Source of the DNA: Amorphoplanes friuliensis DSM 7358
GTDB taxonomy: Bacteria; Actinomycetota; Actinomycetes; Mycobacteriales; Micromonosporaceae
Direction: 5' to 3'
Length of the DNA stretch: 64,000 nucleotides
NCBI RefSeq assembly: GCF_000494755.1
Contig: NC_022657.1
Coordinates: forward strand, 2,084,001 to 2,148,000
Part shown: in pieces, positions 62,888 through 64,000 of the stretch
Layout of the letters: every line of letters starts with the position of its first letter
How positions within the stretch are numbered: position 1 is the first letter of the stretch
Position numbers and translations under genes: made by a program
Notes under the pieces: model-generated
The model's input: the letters and a program-made list of their open reading frames with translations, nothing else
What the model was told of the DNA's origin: nothing
The model's database searches: none

Positions 62888-63937
62888 TCAGCGTCCCCGC
62901 GACTCGTACTGCCCGACCGGTCCACCCGTGCTGCGGGTGTCGTACGGCGAACGGCTGCGGTCGTGCGGCAGCGGGAGCCGGTGCACGATCTCCGCCACGA
63001 TGGCGTCGGTGGTGCGCCTGTTCAGCTGCGCGTCGGCCGTCGGGATGATCCGGTGGGCCAGCACCGGCACGGCCAGGGTCTGCAGGTCGTCCGGCAGGAC
63101 GTAGTCACGGCCCTCGAGGGCTGCGACCGCCTTCGCCGTGCGGATGAGCTGCAGGGTGCACCGGGGTGACGCGCCGAGGCGGATCTCCGGTGCCTCCCGG
63201 GTGGCCGTGACAAGCGCGATCGCGTACTGCTGGACGGCTTCGGCCGCGTGCACGTCACGGGCGGTCGCGATCAGCCGGCGCACGAGCGCGGCGTCGGCGA
63301 CGGACCGCAGGTCGTTCAGCGGGTCGTGCGCTCCGTGACCGTTGAGCATGGCCATCTCGGCGCGCGGGTCCGGGTAGCCCATCGCGATCCGGGCGGTGAA
63401 GCGGTCGCGCTGCGCCTCGGGGAGGGGGTAGGTGCCCTCCATCTCGATGGGGTTCTGGGTCGCGATCACCATGAACGGAGCCTGCAGCTCGTACGTGGTG
63501 CCGTCGACCGTGACCTGGCGTTCCTCCATGCATTCGAGGAGGGCCGACTGGGTCTTGGGCGAGGCCCGGTTGATCTCGTCGCCGACCACCAGGTTGGCGA
63601 AGACCGCGCCCGGCTTGAACTCGAAGTCGCGCGTCTCCTGGTTGTAGACGCTGACGCCGGTCACGTCGCTGGGCAGCAGGTCGGGCGTGAACTGGATGCG
63701 CCGGACCGAACAGTCGATCGAGCGGGCCAGCGCCTTGGCGAGCTTGGTCTTGCCGACGCCCGGCACGTCCTCGATCAGCAGGTGACCTTCGGCGAGGAGC
63801 ACGGCCAGAGCCAGCCGGACCGTCGCGCTCTTGCCCTCGATGACCTGCTCGATGTTGGCCATGATGGCCCCGCTTGCGGCGAGGAACTCATCGCTCGGCA
63901 GGGGACCGCCGGGCTGGTCCCAGGTTGGCGTTGTCAC
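62888..63937 (-). CDS. moxR: MoxR-family AAA+ ATPase
   Basis: 349 aa. Walker A VPGVGKTKLAKAL (residues 58-70), Walker B NLVVGDEINRASPKTQSALLECMEERQV (Asp120, Glu121), sensor 1 FMVIATQNPIEMEGTYPLPEAQRDRF and sensor 2 region GASPRCTLQLIRTAKAVAALEGRDYVLPDDL. MoxR ATPases act as chaperones that mature metal- or envelope-associated complexes. The GTG at 63937 has GGAGG 7 nt upstream. It heads the moxR-DUF58-tgpA operon. A perfect 26-bp palindrome lies 25 bp upstream of the start, and the gene on the other side of it is outside the window. Confidence 0.93.
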   Translation of the reverse strand: MTTPTWDQPGGPLPSDEFLAASGAIMANIEQVIEGKSATVRLALAVLLAEGHLLIEDVPGVGKTKLAKALARSIDCSVRRIQFTPDLLPSDVTGVSVYNQETRDFEFKPGAVFANLVVGDEINRASPKTQSALLECMEERQVTVDGTTYELQAPFMVIATQNPIEMEGTYPLPEAQRDRFTARIAMGYPDPRAEMAMLNGHGAHDPLNDLRSVADAALVRRLIATARDVHAAEAVQQYAIALVTATREAPEIRLGASPRCTLQLIRTAKAVAALEGRDYVLPDDLQTLAVPVLAHRIIPTADAQLNRRTTDAIVAEIVHRLPLPHDRSRSPYDTRSTGGPVGQYESRGR

Positions 63938-63962
63938 GGGCCTCCTCCATGTCGTTCAAGCC

Positions 63963-63988
63963 CCTTTCTACGTGGCCACGTAGAAAGG
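63963..63988. promoter_or_regulatory. Perfect 26-bp palindrome upstream of moxR
   Basis: The half-site CCTTTCTACGTGG is followed directly by its exact reverse complement with no spacer (centre 63975/63976). It is the longest unspaced perfect palindrome noticed in the window. It lies 25 bp upstream of the moxR start codon, most likely in a divergent promoter region. It may be an operator for a dimeric regulator. Confidence 0.75.
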
Positions 63989-64000
63989 AAACCGAAGGTT

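Noticed and set aside
59121..63937. moxR-DUF58-tgpA as a novel system
   Set aside because: This three-gene arrangement is widespread in actinobacteria and other phyla; only the upstream palindrome is noteworthy.

Overview
The window is very GC-rich, makes heavy use of GTG starts, and is full of actinobacterial families: class II DAHP synthase, a PASTA-domain Ser/Thr kinase, an Rv2175c-type DNA-binding protein, heterodimeric lycopene cyclase, SAV_6107-type HEPN protein, ImuA'-ImuB-DnaE2, DUF3040, and SSI/subtilisin-like secreted proteins. This points to a filamentous actinomycete. Gene content and the MoxR-DUF58-transglutaminase block at the right edge make a Micromonosporaceae member (Actinoplanes-like) my best guess. 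That is an inference, because no rRNA or other marker gene is present. At least sixteen genes show a -10-like TANNNT exactly 6 or 7 nt before the start codon with no convincing Shine-Dalgarno sequence, which indicates widespread leaderless transcription.

Left part (0-19 kb). The end of a GH18 chitinase is followed by aroG-like DAHP synthase coupled to threonine aldolase, then a block of five 116-bp tandem repeats carrying hairpin-forming palindromes. After a TetR/oxidoreductase/DUF3224 group and an XRE regulator/F420-type oxidoreductase pair comes endonuclease IV, a PASTA kinase, a Pro/Thr-rich membrane protein, the Rv2175c homologue, both lycopene cyclase subunits, a polyprenyl diphosphate synthase, MTHFR and a CDP-alcohol phosphotransferase. 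The order DAHPS - pknL - Rv2175c - idsA2 - MTHFR-like matches the Mycobacterium tuberculosis Rv2178c-Rv2172c neighbourhood. An HNH endonuclease preceded by a leader peptide and intrinsic terminator, and a DnaQ-like exonuclease with a BRCT domain, follow.

Middle part (18.6-42 kb). This part is rich in regulator/target pairs with visible operators: MarR/MFS, a small HTH protein with identical palindromes before and after its gene/MFS, TetR/FAD monooxygenase, LysR/sdhCAB, and MarR/NmrA-like reductase. It also holds a secreted phospholipase D-like protein and a five-gene, translationally coupled carotenoid-tailoring operon on the minus strand (CrtA-like oxygenase, GNAT, CruF-like hydratase, glycosyltransferase, CrtI-like desaturase). 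A ferric-reductase-like flavocytochrome is followed by a 30-codon ORF that looks like the bare membrane anchor of an FMN-binding protein. SDR and EamA genes are coupled.

Right part (42-64 kb). A LexA-type SOS box precedes a HEPN-domain gene, a repeat-filled gap, and the imuA'-imuB-dnaE2 mutasome. A subtilisin-inhibitor-like protein lies directly upstream of a large secreted subtilase. Then come a methyltransferase/phosphoesterase pair, DNA polymerase IV, and DUF3040. A gene-free kilobase contains a second locus of the same repeat core seen at 3.2-3.7 kb. The minus-strand moxR-DUF58-tgpA operon closes the window, with a perfect 26-bp palindrome upstream of moxR. The dcw (mraZ) cluster plausibly begins just beyond the right end, but this is not visible here.
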